Positions 25,608-34,511 of a stretch of 44,866 nt of DNA are shown in pieces. The number at the start of each line of letters is the position of its first letter. Positions within the stretch are counted from its first letter, which is position 1. The notes beneath the pieces are model-generated. The model was not told the origin of the DNA, did no database searches, and saw only the letters and a list, made by a program, of their open reading frames with translations. The position numbers were made by a program, and so were the translations under genes. Origin of the DNA: UBA6902 sp964393845 (GTDB lineage: Bacteria; Nitrospirota; Thermodesulfovibrionia; UBA6902); contig CAYMUX010000012.1 in assembly GCA_964393845.1 (NCBI GenBank), forward strand, positions 1 to 44,866, given 5' to 3'.

Positions 25608-26718
25608 ATGAAGTGTTTTTTTTGTAAACAAGATATTAACCCAGACCAAAAAAATACTCATATCATTGTCAAAGATGTGGTCATGTATACCTTGATGAAG
25701 ATTGTGCTGAAGATATTGATGGTGAGAGATTTAAAGATCATGAGAAAAATATTATTAGCATACGGATTCGGAATGAGTATGAAAAAAACAGTCGAAAAGA
25801 TTTTACTAAGTCTTTATCTATAGTAACGGCATTAAATTAAAATACATCTTAAGCATTTAATTAGCTGTAATATAAAGGAAATATCATATTTTAACTTAAG
25901 TTATTTATTGCCGTTACTATATAACAGAGTTACATCAAATTATAGAACAATATCGCCCGCTAGATCCTTTAGATAAAATAGATAATGCTTTATTAAATAT
26001 TGAAAAAGAATCTAAGTATGTCGCTGAAACTATAATGATTAAAATACAAAACGATTATCCATTTTATCACTGCATTATTCAAGAGGAATTACGTAAAATC
26101 ATCATGCTGTTACATGAGCAAGATTTAATCATAGCTCCTGATAAGGCAAATCCTCAAAATGTATTAAAAATTACAGCTAAGGGATATCAACGGTTAAGAG
26201 AACTGAAACGACCGGGCAGGGATTCGCGACTATGTTTCATTGCTATGTGGTTTAGACCTGAAATGAATGATGTTTACGAAAATGCAATAAAACCAGCGAT
26301 TGAATTTATAGAAGAAGGTGAAATGGAACCACGTTTTCATGCGGTCAAGATTGACAATGTTGAACATGTAAATGACATTAATGATGAAATAATAGCCACG
26401 ATAAGAAGAAGTCGTTTTATGGTATGCGACTTGACCGGCTATAGAGGAGGTGTTTATTTCGAAGCTGGATTTGCTTATGGATTAGGATTAGATATTATCT
26501 ATACTTGCAGAAAAGACTGGATAAAACCAGAAATTTTAAAAAATGCAGATAAAGAAGAAATTAAGGTCTGATACGATAACAGAAATAGGCAAATTGAAGT
26601 AAAAAAAGAAGGTGTTCATTTTGATATAGAACATAGAAATCGTATTGAGTGGGAAGAAGACAACCTCCCTGAGTTTAAAGATAAATTAGAAAAACGTATC
26701 AAGGCTGTCATTATTTAA
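25608..26718 (+). pseudogene. broken zinc-ribbon / nucleoside deoxyribosyltransferase-like gene
   Basis: The intact gene would encode about 336 residues. The N-terminus is a zinc ribbon (MKCFFC ... HCQRCGH ... DEDC), the middle is helical, and the C-terminal domain begins at CFIAMWFRPEMNDVYENAI and continues through VCDLTGYRGGVYFEAGFAYG, like Nuc_deoxyrib_tr-family domains. Three lesions are visible. One A seems lost from the A7 run at 25648-25654. A 99-bp MITE sits at 25821-25919. An in-frame TGA at 26569-26571 cuts off a sensible 48-residue tail (GVHFDIEHRNRIEW). The longest remaining frame is 26035-26571. Such domains recognise or cleave nucleotides; the role here is unknown. AAAGAGGATAGGC precedes the ATG. 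Confidence 0.75.
25821..25919 (-). mobile_element. 99-bp MITE, copy 1, TA target duplication
   Basis: The ends TAGTAACGGCA and TGCCGTTACTA are inverted, TA flanks each side (25819-25820 and 25920-25921), and no protein is encoded. It is the exact reverse complement of the element at 41267-41365. TA duplication points to a Tc1/mariner-IS630 type transposase acting in trans; none is in the window. Removing the element plus one TA (101 bp) restores the frame of the host gene. Confidence 0.92.
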
Positions 26719-27108
26719 TTCCGCCGCATGGTTGTTTATGGATTCATAACTTATCAAACCATTGAGTGTCTGAAGATAAACAGGTGTTATCATCCCATTC
26801 AGCTTAGTTCCAGAATTATTGACATGCAGGTATTGCCAATAACAGTAACCATATCTGAATAGTAACGATACCTGGTTGTTATCGTTGACCATCGACCTTC
26901 AATTTATATTGACACTATCCAAATATCATAATTCAGTTCTGTTTAGTCCCTGCCGAAACAGGTAAACTTAACAATTTCTATCGGGACAAGATCCGTTTTA
27001 TCGCGGAGAAGATGGGGTCAAGTCTTGCATCGTGCATTTTCCGTAAAAAAAGAAACCTGACCCCAGCGAAGTCCCTCTAGGCAATGTCAACGCCAACCGA
27101 AAGGTTTT
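26719..27108. other. gene-poor stretch of the insert
   Basis: No gene recognised. It holds the GGGGTCA/TGACCCC repeat at 27013-27065 and a short CCTG/CAGG hairpin near 26950. A minus-strand frame at 26686-26892 shows no family resemblance. Confidence 0.5.
27013..27065. repeat. TGGGGTCA / TGACCCCA inverted repeat
   Basis: The outer 8 bases are perfect inverted copies over 53 bp, with the inner words AGTCTTGCA and AGAAACC. TGGGGTCAGGTTTC-like palindromes are known to me as companions of REP-associated (Y1-type) transposases, none of which is nearby. Confidence 0.55.
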
Positions 27109-27573
27109 TCATCTATCAGACTCCAAAGCCTTGAGCACCTCAGGAAGAATCATATCAAGGAATTCCGAGGGGCTCAGGATTTTAAATGAATATTTTCCTG
27201 TTAAATGGATAAAGTCTTTTTTGTCCCCTGTTACAAGGAAATCAACATTGCCATTGATGGCTGAAGCAAGTACAGGGATGTCTTTGGGGGAAGTGGCGCC
27301 ACTTAGCTTAGCGATATCTCTTGCCGAGGGAAGAGGTATGATGTTGAGATTCATCAATGGAAGATATTTACTATAAACCGGAAGCGCCTCAGGCATCTTT
27401 TTTCTTAAGTTCCGTTCAATCTCAATGATATTATATCCCCCTGTTGCCCCGGTAAGCTGAGGAAGTCCGAGCGATAAAAGGTCAAGAATGACGCGAGGCG
27501 CCCCTTTATCAGAGAATAAACCCGATATGATGACGTTTGAATCAAGGAAGATCTTAACGCTTTTTTTTGCCAT
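27109..27573 (-). CDS. PIN-domain toxin
   Basis: A 154-residue PIN nuclease, probably the toxin of a toxin-antitoxin pair that cleaves RNA. Acidic metal ligands are visible in KIFLDSNVIISGLFS (first Asp) and in SPKDIPVLASAI and FLVTGDKKDF (last Asps). I chose the ATG at 27573 because AAGGAAACC lies before it; the frame opens twelve codons earlier. It overlaps the AbrB-type antitoxin gene by 20 bases, so translation is coupled. The pair lies inside the selA-selB interval. Confidence 0.85.
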   Translation of the reverse strand: MAKKSVKIFLDSNVIISGLFSDKGAPRVILDLLSLGLPQLTGATGGYNIIEIERNLRKKMPEALPVYSKYLPLMNLNIIPLPSARDIAKLSGATSPKDIPVLASAINGNVDFLVTGDKKDFIHLTGKYSFKILSPSEFLDMILPEVLKALESDR

Positions 27574-27841
27574 AGGTTTCCTTGTAAAGCAGTTCTCTCT
27601 CTTCTCCAATCCCCTTGAGCAGTTCTTTTTCTGAAAGCCCCGATGTTTTCATTATCTTTCTGATCTGCCTGCGCGCCTCATCAAGCTCAAGCCTTTTCGG
27701 GGTGATTATGACAGAGTCGCCCACAGGGATGATAGAGACTACCTGTCCTTCTTCAAGATGACTTGATTCTCTTATTTTCTTGGGGATGGTCAACTGGCCG
27801 CGGGTTTTTATTTCTGCAATAGCTGTTTTCAGGGTATCCAT
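27554..27841 (-). CDS. AbrB-family antitoxin
   Basis: A 95-residue protein with an N-terminal SpoVT/AbrB swapped-hairpin DNA-binding domain (EIKTRGQLTIPKKIRES, GDSVIITPK) and a charged helical C-terminus that would bind the PIN toxin. ATGGAGGTTTAAA precedes the ATG. It lies first in the operon, as antitoxins do, and probably represses it. Confidence 0.87.
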   Translation of the reverse strand: MDTLKTAIAEIKTRGQLTIPKKIRESSHLEEGQVVSIIPVGDSVIITPKRLELDEARRQIRKIMKTSGLSEKELLKGIGEERELLYKETYGKKKR

Positions 27842-28607
27842 TTTAAACCTCCATTTTTGTCTTATTTTCTGAATTTAGAATATCAGAATTCAGATAAATC
27901 ATACCACATTATTAACCATTCAGTGGATGAATTTCAACCATAAAATAGTGGATTGCCTTTAAGGCGATAACCTATGGCTACGATTCCGGGAGATGCGTGT
28001 ATAAAGAGAACTGCCTGAGTACCTGAAAGATTAAAACAACAGTTCTCGTATTGTTTGCAGGAAAAAGCTTTTAGCGGTATGTTGCGGCATAGATCCTTTC
28101 TTCTTTCATAGAGAAAATTTAATGGCGGCACTTCCTCTATTGTTATGTGTTTCCCTAAGATTCCGCCATTGCTTCTACATGCTTCTCCGAATACAGTTCG
28201 AGGATAAATGTAGTGCTTTCATTTCATTCTTCAAGGCATCTGTCCAATATGGTACTGTGGTATGGCCGGGGAATATCGATCTTGCACCCGAAACACTCTG
28301 GATCCGATCCGTGCAGGCATAAGATAGTCTATCCTACCTTTCGCTCGACCCGATAAACTGGTTAGCTCATTGTTATAATCAATTTCAACCTGTAATCATC
28401 GATTATTAAATTGCTCATGAATGGACTTCACTACCCGAGGGGATTGAATGCGCTTTTGGTGAACACTTTTACGTCAAACGTATCTCCATCCGCATTCACA
28501 CAAATTATTCTTTTGCCGACATTGATCAGGTTTGTCCACTTCATTCCCCGGAAAATGATAGAATAATAGAAAATTTTTATTGACTCTGGAATTTAATTTT
28601 ATTTACG
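27842..28607. other. 766-bp region with possible gene fragments
   Basis: No intact gene. On the minus strand, 27934-28131 reads as a protein-like fragment (YENCCFNLSGTQAVLFIHAS) with a faint resemblance to nitrogenase-component-1 proteins, and 28431-28544 reads a 37-residue frame (MKWTNLINVGKRIICVNADG...). Both may be debris of older genes. Neither is supported beyond the sequence itself. Confidence 0.3.
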
Positions 28608-30548
28608 ATGGATCGCTACGTAATTCTTGGAACAGCAGGGCATATTGATCACGGCAAAAGCGCGCTGGTGCTTGCCCTGACGGGCACTGACCCGGACCGG
28701 CTCAAGGAAGAGAAGGAAAGAGGCATTACTATTGATCTGGGTTTTGCGGACCTGGCCTATCCCGATGGGCTGAAGGTCGGCATTATTGACGTTCCGGGGC
28801 ATGAGAGGCTTATCAAAAACATGCTTGCCGGCGCAGGCGGCATTGATATTGTTCTGATGGTAATAGCCGCTGATGAAGGAATTATGCCCCAGAGCAGGGA
28901 ACACCTCGACATCTGTAATCTGCTGAAAGTCAAAAAGGGATTAATTGTAATTACCAAGTCGGACCTTGTTGAAGAAGACTGGATCAGTCTTGTTGAAAAC
29001 GAAGTCAGGGACTTTGTTAAAGGTACGTTCCTTGAAGATGCTGAAATTGTTTCAGTCTCCTCAAAAACCGGGCATAACATCGAATTACTGAAAGAAAAAA
29101 TCAGGGAGCTCGCAATGAATGTGGAGCCTAAATCAGACAGCGGTATCTTCAGGCTTCCTGTTGACAGGATTTTTACCATGAAGGGGTTTGGCACAGTTGT
29201 AACCGGCACAGCCCTTTCAGGGAGTATTTCAGTCGAATCAAATGTTGAGATACTTCCAAAAGGAATAAAGTCCAAGGTGCGGGGGCTGCAGAGTCACGGG
29301 AAGGAAATAAGAAAAGCACGGGCCGGCCAGCGGGTTGCAATGAACCTTCAAGGTGTCGCAAAAGAAGACATTCAGCGCGGTGATGTCATAGCCATTCCTG
29401 ATAAGTTGAAGACAACGTACTTTATTGATGCAGATATTGAACTTTTAAAAAATGCCCCTATCAAGAACCTGAAAAACAGGAGCCTTGTTCACTTTCATAC
29501 AGGGACAACTGAACTGACCGGGAGAATCATTATCTACCCCGCTAAAAAAGACCCCTCTTCCGACATTTCTACCCCGGTACATGACAAAGTGGAACTCAAG
29601 CCCGGGGCAAAGGCTTTTTGCCAGCTCAGATTTAAAGAACCGATCACGATAATGGCCGGCGACAGATATATCATTCGAAGATTTTCTCCTATGATGACAA
29701 TCGGCGGCGGTCAGATCCTCGATGTCTCCCCGAAAAGAAGAAAAAGAGATGAAAGGATGAAAGACCTTGAAGTCCTTGAACAGGGGAGCCTTCAGGAGAA
29801 ACTTCTGGTCAAGATACACCAGGGCGGGTTAAATGGAATTACAATGGCCGATATTTCCGGGTGGATCAAAGTTGAAACCCCTGAACTGCAGCGTGAAATC
29901 ACTTCACTTGTAAAGGCAGGAGAGCTTATTCAGTGTGAAGGAAGGATAATTAATAAACAGGTCTTCGACGAATTTTCACAAAAAATAATTTTAACTCTAA
30001 AAGCTTTTCATAAAGACAATCCCCTGAAACCGGGGATTGCAAAAGAGGCCTTAAGGGCAGACTTTAAAGGTCTGGACCAGAGGGTCTTTGAGGCGCTCCT
30101 CCGTCTTATTAAAGAATTAGTGATTGAGAAAGAGATTATCCGGCTGGACTCGTTTAAAATTTCCCTGACTGAGGGCAGTAAAGTTTTAAAGGACAGGATT
30201 TTAAAAGTCCTTGAACAGGCTGAATTTCAACCACCGTCAAAAGATGAGCTTGCAAAAGAAATCTCAATAAAACCCCAGGAAACAAATGAGCTGTTAAAAA
30301 TCATGGCTTCTGAAAAAAGCCTGGTCAGGATAAATGATTCAACGTACATAACAACGGGCAATTATACAAAAATGATTGACAGCCTGAAGAATTTTTCCAG
30401 CGCCAAAAACGAAATGACTGTCGGTGAATTTCGTGATATATTGAAAACGTCAAGAAAATATGCCCTTCCGTTTCTTGAATACCTGGACAGCAATAAAATT
30501 ACGCTTCGGGTTGGAGAAGTGAGGAAATTTCTCGCTAAAAAATCGTGA
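28608..30548 (+). CDS. selB: selenocysteine-specific elongation factor SelB
   Basis: The 646-residue GTPase carries selenocysteyl-tRNA to UGA codons marked by a SECIS element. The G domain has GTAGHIDHGKSAL (P-loop), DVPGHERLIKNM (G3) and TKSD (G4, normally NKxD). EF-Tu-like beta barrels follow, and the last 250 or so residues form winged helices that bind the SECIS hairpin (for example LLVKIHQGGLNGITMADISG). Length is full. tRNA-Sec lies 158 bp downstream, and a hairpin follows the stop. Confidence 0.97.
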   Translation: MDRYVILGTAGHIDHGKSALVLALTGTDPDRLKEEKERGITIDLGFADLAYPDGLKVGIIDVPGHERLIKNMLAGAGGIDIVLMVIAADEGIMPQSREHLDICNLLKVKKGLIVITKSDLVEEDWISLVENEVRDFVKGTFLEDAEIVSVSSKTGHNIELLKEKIRELAMNVEPKSDSGIFRLPVDRIFTMKGFGTVVTGTALSGSISVESNVEILPKGIKSKVRGLQSHGKEIRKARAGQRVAMNLQGVAKEDIQRGDVIAIPDKLKTTYFIDADIELLKNAPIKNLKNRSLVHFHTGTTELTGRIIIYPAKKDPSSDISTPVHDKVELKPGAKAFCQLRFKEPITIMAGDRYIIRRFSPMMTIGGGQILDVSPKRRKRDERMKDLEVLEQGSLQEKLLVKIHQGGLNGITMADISGWIKVETPELQREITSLVKAGELIQCEGRIINKQVFDEFSQKIILTLKAFHKDNPLKPGIAKEALRADFKGLDQRVFEALLRLIKELVIEKEIIRLDSFKISLTEGSKVLKDRILKVLEQAEFQPPSKDELAKEISIKPQETNELLKIMASEKSLVRINDSTYITTGNYTKMIDSLKNFSSAKNEMTVGEFRDILKTSRKYALPFLEYLDSNKITLRVGEVRKFLAKKS

Positions 30549-30560
30549 ACTAATTTTGGA

Positions 30561-30606
30561 CCGTTCCCCCGTATTTAATTATCCGTTTTACTGACACGGG
30601 GGACGG
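30561..30606 (+). terminator. hairpin after selB
   Basis: TCCCCCGT and ACGGGGGA pair over 8 bp and CCG/CGG extends the stem past one bulged base. It lies 13 bp after the selB stop and before tRNA-Sec. There is no T tract, so it could be a repeat or a processing site rather than a true terminator. Confidence 0.4.
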
Positions 30607-30705
30607 GATAAGTTGCCATACTCTTAGAAAATTCAGTATTATTATTAACACTGTGAAGCGTGCCCGTCTTCCAAGTTTCTTTATACGGTCACGGATAACG
30701 GAATT

Positions 30706-30803
30706 GGGAGTGTATAAGGTTCTGGTGTCCTTCCCGGACTTCAAATCCGGCGTTGCCCGCCACAAGCGGGCATGGTGGGTTCGATTCCCACACGCTCCCG
30801 CCA
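30706..30803 (+). tRNA. selC: tRNA-Sec (anticodon TCA), CCA encoded
   Basis: The acceptor stem is 8 bp (GGGAGTGT with ACGCTCCC), longer than in ordinary tRNAs. The anticodon stem and loop read CCGGACTTCAAATCCGG, giving TCA, which reads UGA. A long variable arm (GCCCGC/GCGGGC) is followed by the T arm with GGTTCGATTCC. CCA is encoded at 30801-30803. These are the traits of bacterial selenocysteine tRNA. Its place after selB supports the call. Confidence 0.96.
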
Positions 30804-31392
30804 ACATACTCGGGCTCAGTCAAATTGTGACTGTAGCATACAATATGGTCCACGGTTGTCGGAGATTTATTTTATAAATCCATAACTTAACTTCTTAATA
30901 GATGTCCCTATAGTATTTTTACCAGGCAACTAAGGAGAAAGGCAGGTTTGAGTACTGATAGCTGAGATGTCCCATAATGTAAATTAATTTCATCGACTAC
31001 TTGATTTTTTTTATTACATAGTTTATTATTTTAGTGCGCTATTAATTTACACATCCTTCTAAAATTGAACAGAGGATGTTGACCACTGATTTAAAAGGTT
31101 ATTTATTCCTGCCTTAGAGCCCAACCTTTACTTCAGCCATGTCCCCTAAACATCGGTCAACATCCTCTTCTTATTTAAAGACCAGGCAAAATTGGGCATA
31201 ATTAGAAAAATCAGGGCTTATCGAAATCTCATTTTCAACCAATGTGCCGATAGACACTATTCTATTCGGTGATGACAGGATAATCCACTATGTCAAAAAT
31301 CAAGTGTTTCAAAAGGCGGTAGGGCAATAAAAATAAGAACAAAAGAGCAGAAGTACGTAAGCCGCGATTGAACGACGATAGACGAACAACTG
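30804..31392. other. 589-bp intergenic region
   Basis: No gene recognised. It contains the 96-bp inverted repeat at 31072-31167 and a 10-bp GTAAATTAAT/ATTAATTTAC pair (30979-30988 and 31041-31050). It separates tRNA-Sec from the 3' end of pilR. Confidence 0.5.
31072..31167. repeat. 96-bp element with 13-bp inverted ends
   Basis: GAGGATGTTGACC (31072-31084) and GGTCAACATCCTC (31155-31167) are perfect inverted copies flanking a non-coding core. Size and structure suit a miniature transposable element or a long hairpin. No obvious target duplication and no second copy were seen here. Confidence 0.6.
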
Positions 31393-32766
31393 TCAGTCAG
31401 TTATTATCTTTTTGTCTATCCCGTATTTTTTCAGTTTGTGTCTTAATGATCTAAAGGTGAGATTGAGGAGTTTGGCTGCCTCTGTTTTCACCCCGTTTGT
31501 CTTCTCAAGCGCTTTCAAGAGGTAGGCTTTTTCGGTATTATCCATCAACGTTTCGATATCCATGCCTCCTGCGGGTACTACAACTTTTTCAGCTTTCGAG
31601 ACGGAGCTTATTTCTTCCGGCAGGTGTTCGACGTCAATAACTTCACTATCGCAGAGTAAAACCACTCTCTCAGTGATATTCTCAAGTTCCCTTACATTCC
31701 CCTTCCACTGATAATTCTTGAGGAGTTCTATTGCTTCTTTAGAGAATCGCTTTTTATCACCGGCAAATTTCTTCAGAAAATGAGCAACTAAAAGGGGAAT
31801 ATCATCACGGCGTTCCCTTAAAAGGGGAATTTTTACAGATAATACATTGAGCCTGAAGTAAAGGTCTTCCCTGAATTGTTGCAACTCGATCAGATCCTGT
31901 AAATTCTTGTTGGTGGCGGATATTATTCTAACATCAACATTCAGGTCCGATACTCCTCCAACTCTGCGGAAAGCGCCTCCTTCAATAACTCTCAGGAGCT
32001 TTGCCTGTAAACTCATCGGCATTTCACCTATCTCATCAAGAAAAAGCGTGCCCTCATTTGCAACTTCAAACAACCCCTGTTTGTTAGAGGCGGCGCCTGT
32101 AAAAGCCCCCTTCATATGCCCGAATAATTCGCTCTCAAGCAGTCCCTCAGGGATTGCGGCACAGTTTATGGCAACAAAGTGGTTGTCTTTTCTCGGACTG
32201 AGACTGTGAATGGCCTTTGCAACCAGTTCTTTACCAGTGCCGCTTTCGCCGGTAATAAGCACGCTGGCATTGCTTTCAGCGGTTTTGGAGATTATTGAAA
32301 ACAATGTTTGCATTGATTGGCTCTTGCCTATAATGTTTTCTAATGAAGGCGGTTTTAATTGTTGTTTCAGGATTGAGACGTCTTTCTGGAGCTTTTGTTT
32401 TTCAAGGGCGTTTTTAACAACCAGCCTGATATCAACCATTTGAAATGGTTTCTGTATATAATCATATGCCCCAAGTTTCATAGCTTCAACAGCTGACTCC
32501 GTAGTACCAAAAGCCGTTATTATAACAACCGCCGTATAGGGCGTGATTTGTTTTACGTTTTTTAAGAGCTCCAACCCGCTGACTTTAGGCATTTTCATAT
32601 CTGTAATAATGAGATCAAAGATGTCTTTTTTTACGGCTTCTATTGCCTTTTCCCCGTTTTCTGCGACCGAAACGGCGTATCCTTCACTTTTAAGAAAGAT
32701 TTCGAGTATCTCCCTCATGCTTTTTTCATCGTCAACTACTAAGATGTTACCTTTTATTTGTTTCAT
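31393..32766 (-). CDS. pilR: sigma-54-dependent response regulator (PilR-like)
   Basis: The 457-residue protein has a receiver domain with the phosphoacceptor Asp in DLIITDMKMPKVSG (about residue 54) and a AAA+ sigma-54 activator domain with Walker A GESGTGKE and the GAFTGA loop that touches sigma-54. A Fis-type helix-turn-helix closes it (TEAAKLLNLTFRSLRHKLKK). It follows the sensor kinase gene by 27 bp and lies downstream of pilBTC, which matches the PilS/PilR pair that activates pilin genes. PilR is inferred from context; the NtrC family is certain. Confidence 0.9.
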   Translation of the reverse strand: MKQIKGNILVVDDEKSMREILEIFLKSEGYAVSVAENGEKAIEAVKKDIFDLIITDMKMPKVSGLELLKNVKQITPYTAVVIITAFGTTESAVEAMKLGAYDYIQKPFQMVDIRLVVKNALEKQKLQKDVSILKQQLKPPSLENIIGKSQSMQTLFSIISKTAESNASVLITGESGTGKELVAKAIHSLSPRKDNHFVAINCAAIPEGLLESELFGHMKGAFTGAASNKQGLFEVANEGTLFLDEIGEMPMSLQAKLLRVIEGGAFRRVGGVSDLNVDVRIISATNKNLQDLIELQQFREDLYFRLNVLSVKIPLLRERRDDIPLLVAHFLKKFAGDKKRFSKEAIELLKNYQWKGNVRELENITERVVLLCDSEVIDVEHLPEEISSVSKAEKVVVPAGGMDIETLMDNTEKAYLLKALEKTNGVKTEAAKLLNLTFRSLRHKLKKYGIDKKIITD

Positions 32767-32793
32767 GGATGTTTATAATTATTGCATGTATGG

Positions 32794-34392
32794 CTATGAA
32801 TTGTTTAACGGTAATATAACCTTGAAGGTTGCGCCCATTCCGGTTCCTTTGGACTCAACCACTATTTTTCCTCCATGTTCTTCTGTAATCTTCTGGGCAA
32901 TGGACAGTCCAAGTCCTGTCCCTTTTTCTTTTGTTGTAAAAAAGGGATAAAAAATATTGTCTATGTCACTTTTATTTATTCCCATTCCACTGTCGCTGAA
33001 AACAACCTCCACGGCATTTTTGCTCTCTCTGGTGTAAATATCTATATCTCCCCCATCATAAACAGCATCTATGGCATTTAATCCAAGGTTCCAGAAGACC
33101 TGCTGTATCTGCCTGGAATCTCCTGTGATAAATAAGCTGCCGTCTAATTTTGTGGATATTGTAACATTTTGCCCTTTTGACTCTGAACTCTGCAAAAGAG
33201 TTATTACATTTTTTAAGGATTGATGGAGGTCAAAAGGTTTTACGTTTAGCTCCTGGGGCCTTGCATACAGTAAAAAGTCTGTTATTATGCCGTTAAGCCT
33301 GTCCATCTCGGACAGCGCTATTTTCATGAGATGGTCTGCATGCTCCTGAGAAACTTTATTTTCACGCAGCATCTCAATAGCTCCCTTAAGCGAGGCGAGG
33401 GGATTTCTCAGCTCATGCGCTATTGAAGCAGAAAGTTCACCAATAAATGCCCATTTCTCTTTCCTTTTCACTTCTGCTTCCATGGCCTTCAGCTCGGTAA
33501 GGTCCTGAAAGACTCCTATCTCTCCAATGGGCTTTCCGGAGCCGTCTTTGAGCTTTGAAATCCTCATGCCGATAGGGAATGTTTCACCATTGCGCTGCAG
33601 CTTGCCTTCCACCCTTTCCGGAGAATGGTGATTCCTGCTGAGAAATGGGAATACCTCTTCTGGTGTCATACCGACGACATCCGCATGACGTAGTTTTGTT
33701 ATTTCCTGCGCGGCAGTGTTAAATGAAACAATTCTATTGTTAAGGTCTGTGGTAAAGATGCCGCTCGGCATACTTTCTATAATATACTCACTGAATGCCT
33801 TAAGGTCGCTTAAGACAGTATCTCTTTCCACAAGAGATATTGTCGCCCTGTGCAGTTTTTCAGAGAGATATCCGCTAAGATAACCAACAAGATAGAATGC
33901 TGTTATATGAGCAAATATGTTATAAAAAAAATCTTTCTCAGTATAAAGGACATCTACTGAAGTTAAAATAATTTTGTATAACTGAAGGTCAAGGAGAAGG
34001 GCGTATAAAATACTGCTTAGTGTGGCAATGACGAAACATGCACGTCTGTTGAGAACAATGCCTGCCGCAAGAATGCTCAATGGGAACAGGAACGCAAACA
34101 TGCTTTCTATGCCGCCCGTCAGGTAGATGAGCGCTATCTCAGCGATAATATCAATAACGATCTGTATATATGCAAAGAAAGCAAATTGAGAGTTTGTCTT
34201 TATCCTGCGCAGAACAAGGGCATAAACAATAGTGAGTAAATAGAGAGATGCTATAAAATAGGAAAAACCCGCAGGATGGGATAATTTGTCGTACCCGATC
34301 TTGAAAATATATAAAGAATCAAGAAGGATGGTAACAACGACTACCCTGATAAAAATTAAGGCGTTTACTTTCTTTACAAGGTCTTTATGCAT
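32794..34392 (-). CDS. pilS: membrane sensor histidine kinase (PilS-like)
   Basis: The 532-residue kinase has six N-terminal transmembrane helices (about residues 10-180), as in PilS, then a PAS domain (about 200-310), an H-box ASIAHELRNPLASLKG with the phosphorylated histidine, and an ATPase domain with NLGLNAIDAV and GTGLGLSIAQKI. It should phosphorylate the adjacent PilR-like regulator. In Pseudomonas PilS senses pilin in the membrane; I infer a similar role from the neighbouring pil genes. Confidence 0.9.
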   Translation of the reverse strand: MHKDLVKKVNALIFIRVVVVTILLDSLYIFKIGYDKLSHPAGFSYFIASLYLLTIVYALVLRRIKTNSQFAFFAYIQIVIDIIAEIALIYLTGGIESMFAFLFPLSILAAGIVLNRRACFVIATLSSILYALLLDLQLYKIILTSVDVLYTEKDFFYNIFAHITAFYLVGYLSGYLSEKLHRATISLVERDTVLSDLKAFSEYIIESMPSGIFTTDLNNRIVSFNTAAQEITKLRHADVVGMTPEEVFPFLSRNHHSPERVEGKLQRNGETFPIGMRISKLKDGSGKPIGEIGVFQDLTELKAMEAEVKRKEKWAFIGELSASIAHELRNPLASLKGAIEMLRENKVSQEHADHLMKIALSEMDRLNGIITDFLLYARPQELNVKPFDLHQSLKNVITLLQSSESKGQNVTISTKLDGSLFITGDSRQIQQVFWNLGLNAIDAVYDGGDIDIYTRESKNAVEVVFSDSGMGINKSDIDNIFYPFFTTKEKGTGLGLSIAQKITEEHGGKIVVESKGTGMGATFKVILPLNNS

Positions 34393-34433
34393 TTTATCTT
34401 AAAATAAACTTATTAGAGTCATTATTCCACTAT

Positions 34434-34488
34434 GGAGTCTATTCAAAATAATTTGAACACTATTGTCATGTTATTTTGAATAGACTCC
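34434..34488. repeat. 18-bp perfect inverted repeat between pilC and pilS
   Basis: GGAGTCTATTCAAAATAA and TTATTTTGAATAGACTCC flank a 19-base loop. It lies 42 bp past the pilS start on the promoter side and 24 bp after the pilC stop. It could terminate the pilBTC message, act as an operator for pilSR, or be a short mobile repeat. Confidence 0.65.
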
Positions 34489-34511
34489 TAAGCGAACTGT
34501 ACAGATCGCGA

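Noticed and set aside
26569..26571. In-frame TGA as a selenocysteine codon in the zinc-ribbon gene, given the sel genes nearby
   Set aside because: The gene already has a MITE and a frameshift, no hairpin like a bacterial SECIS follows the TGA, and the context (EEIKV-x-YDNRN) is not a catalytic cysteine site. A nonsense mutation is simpler.
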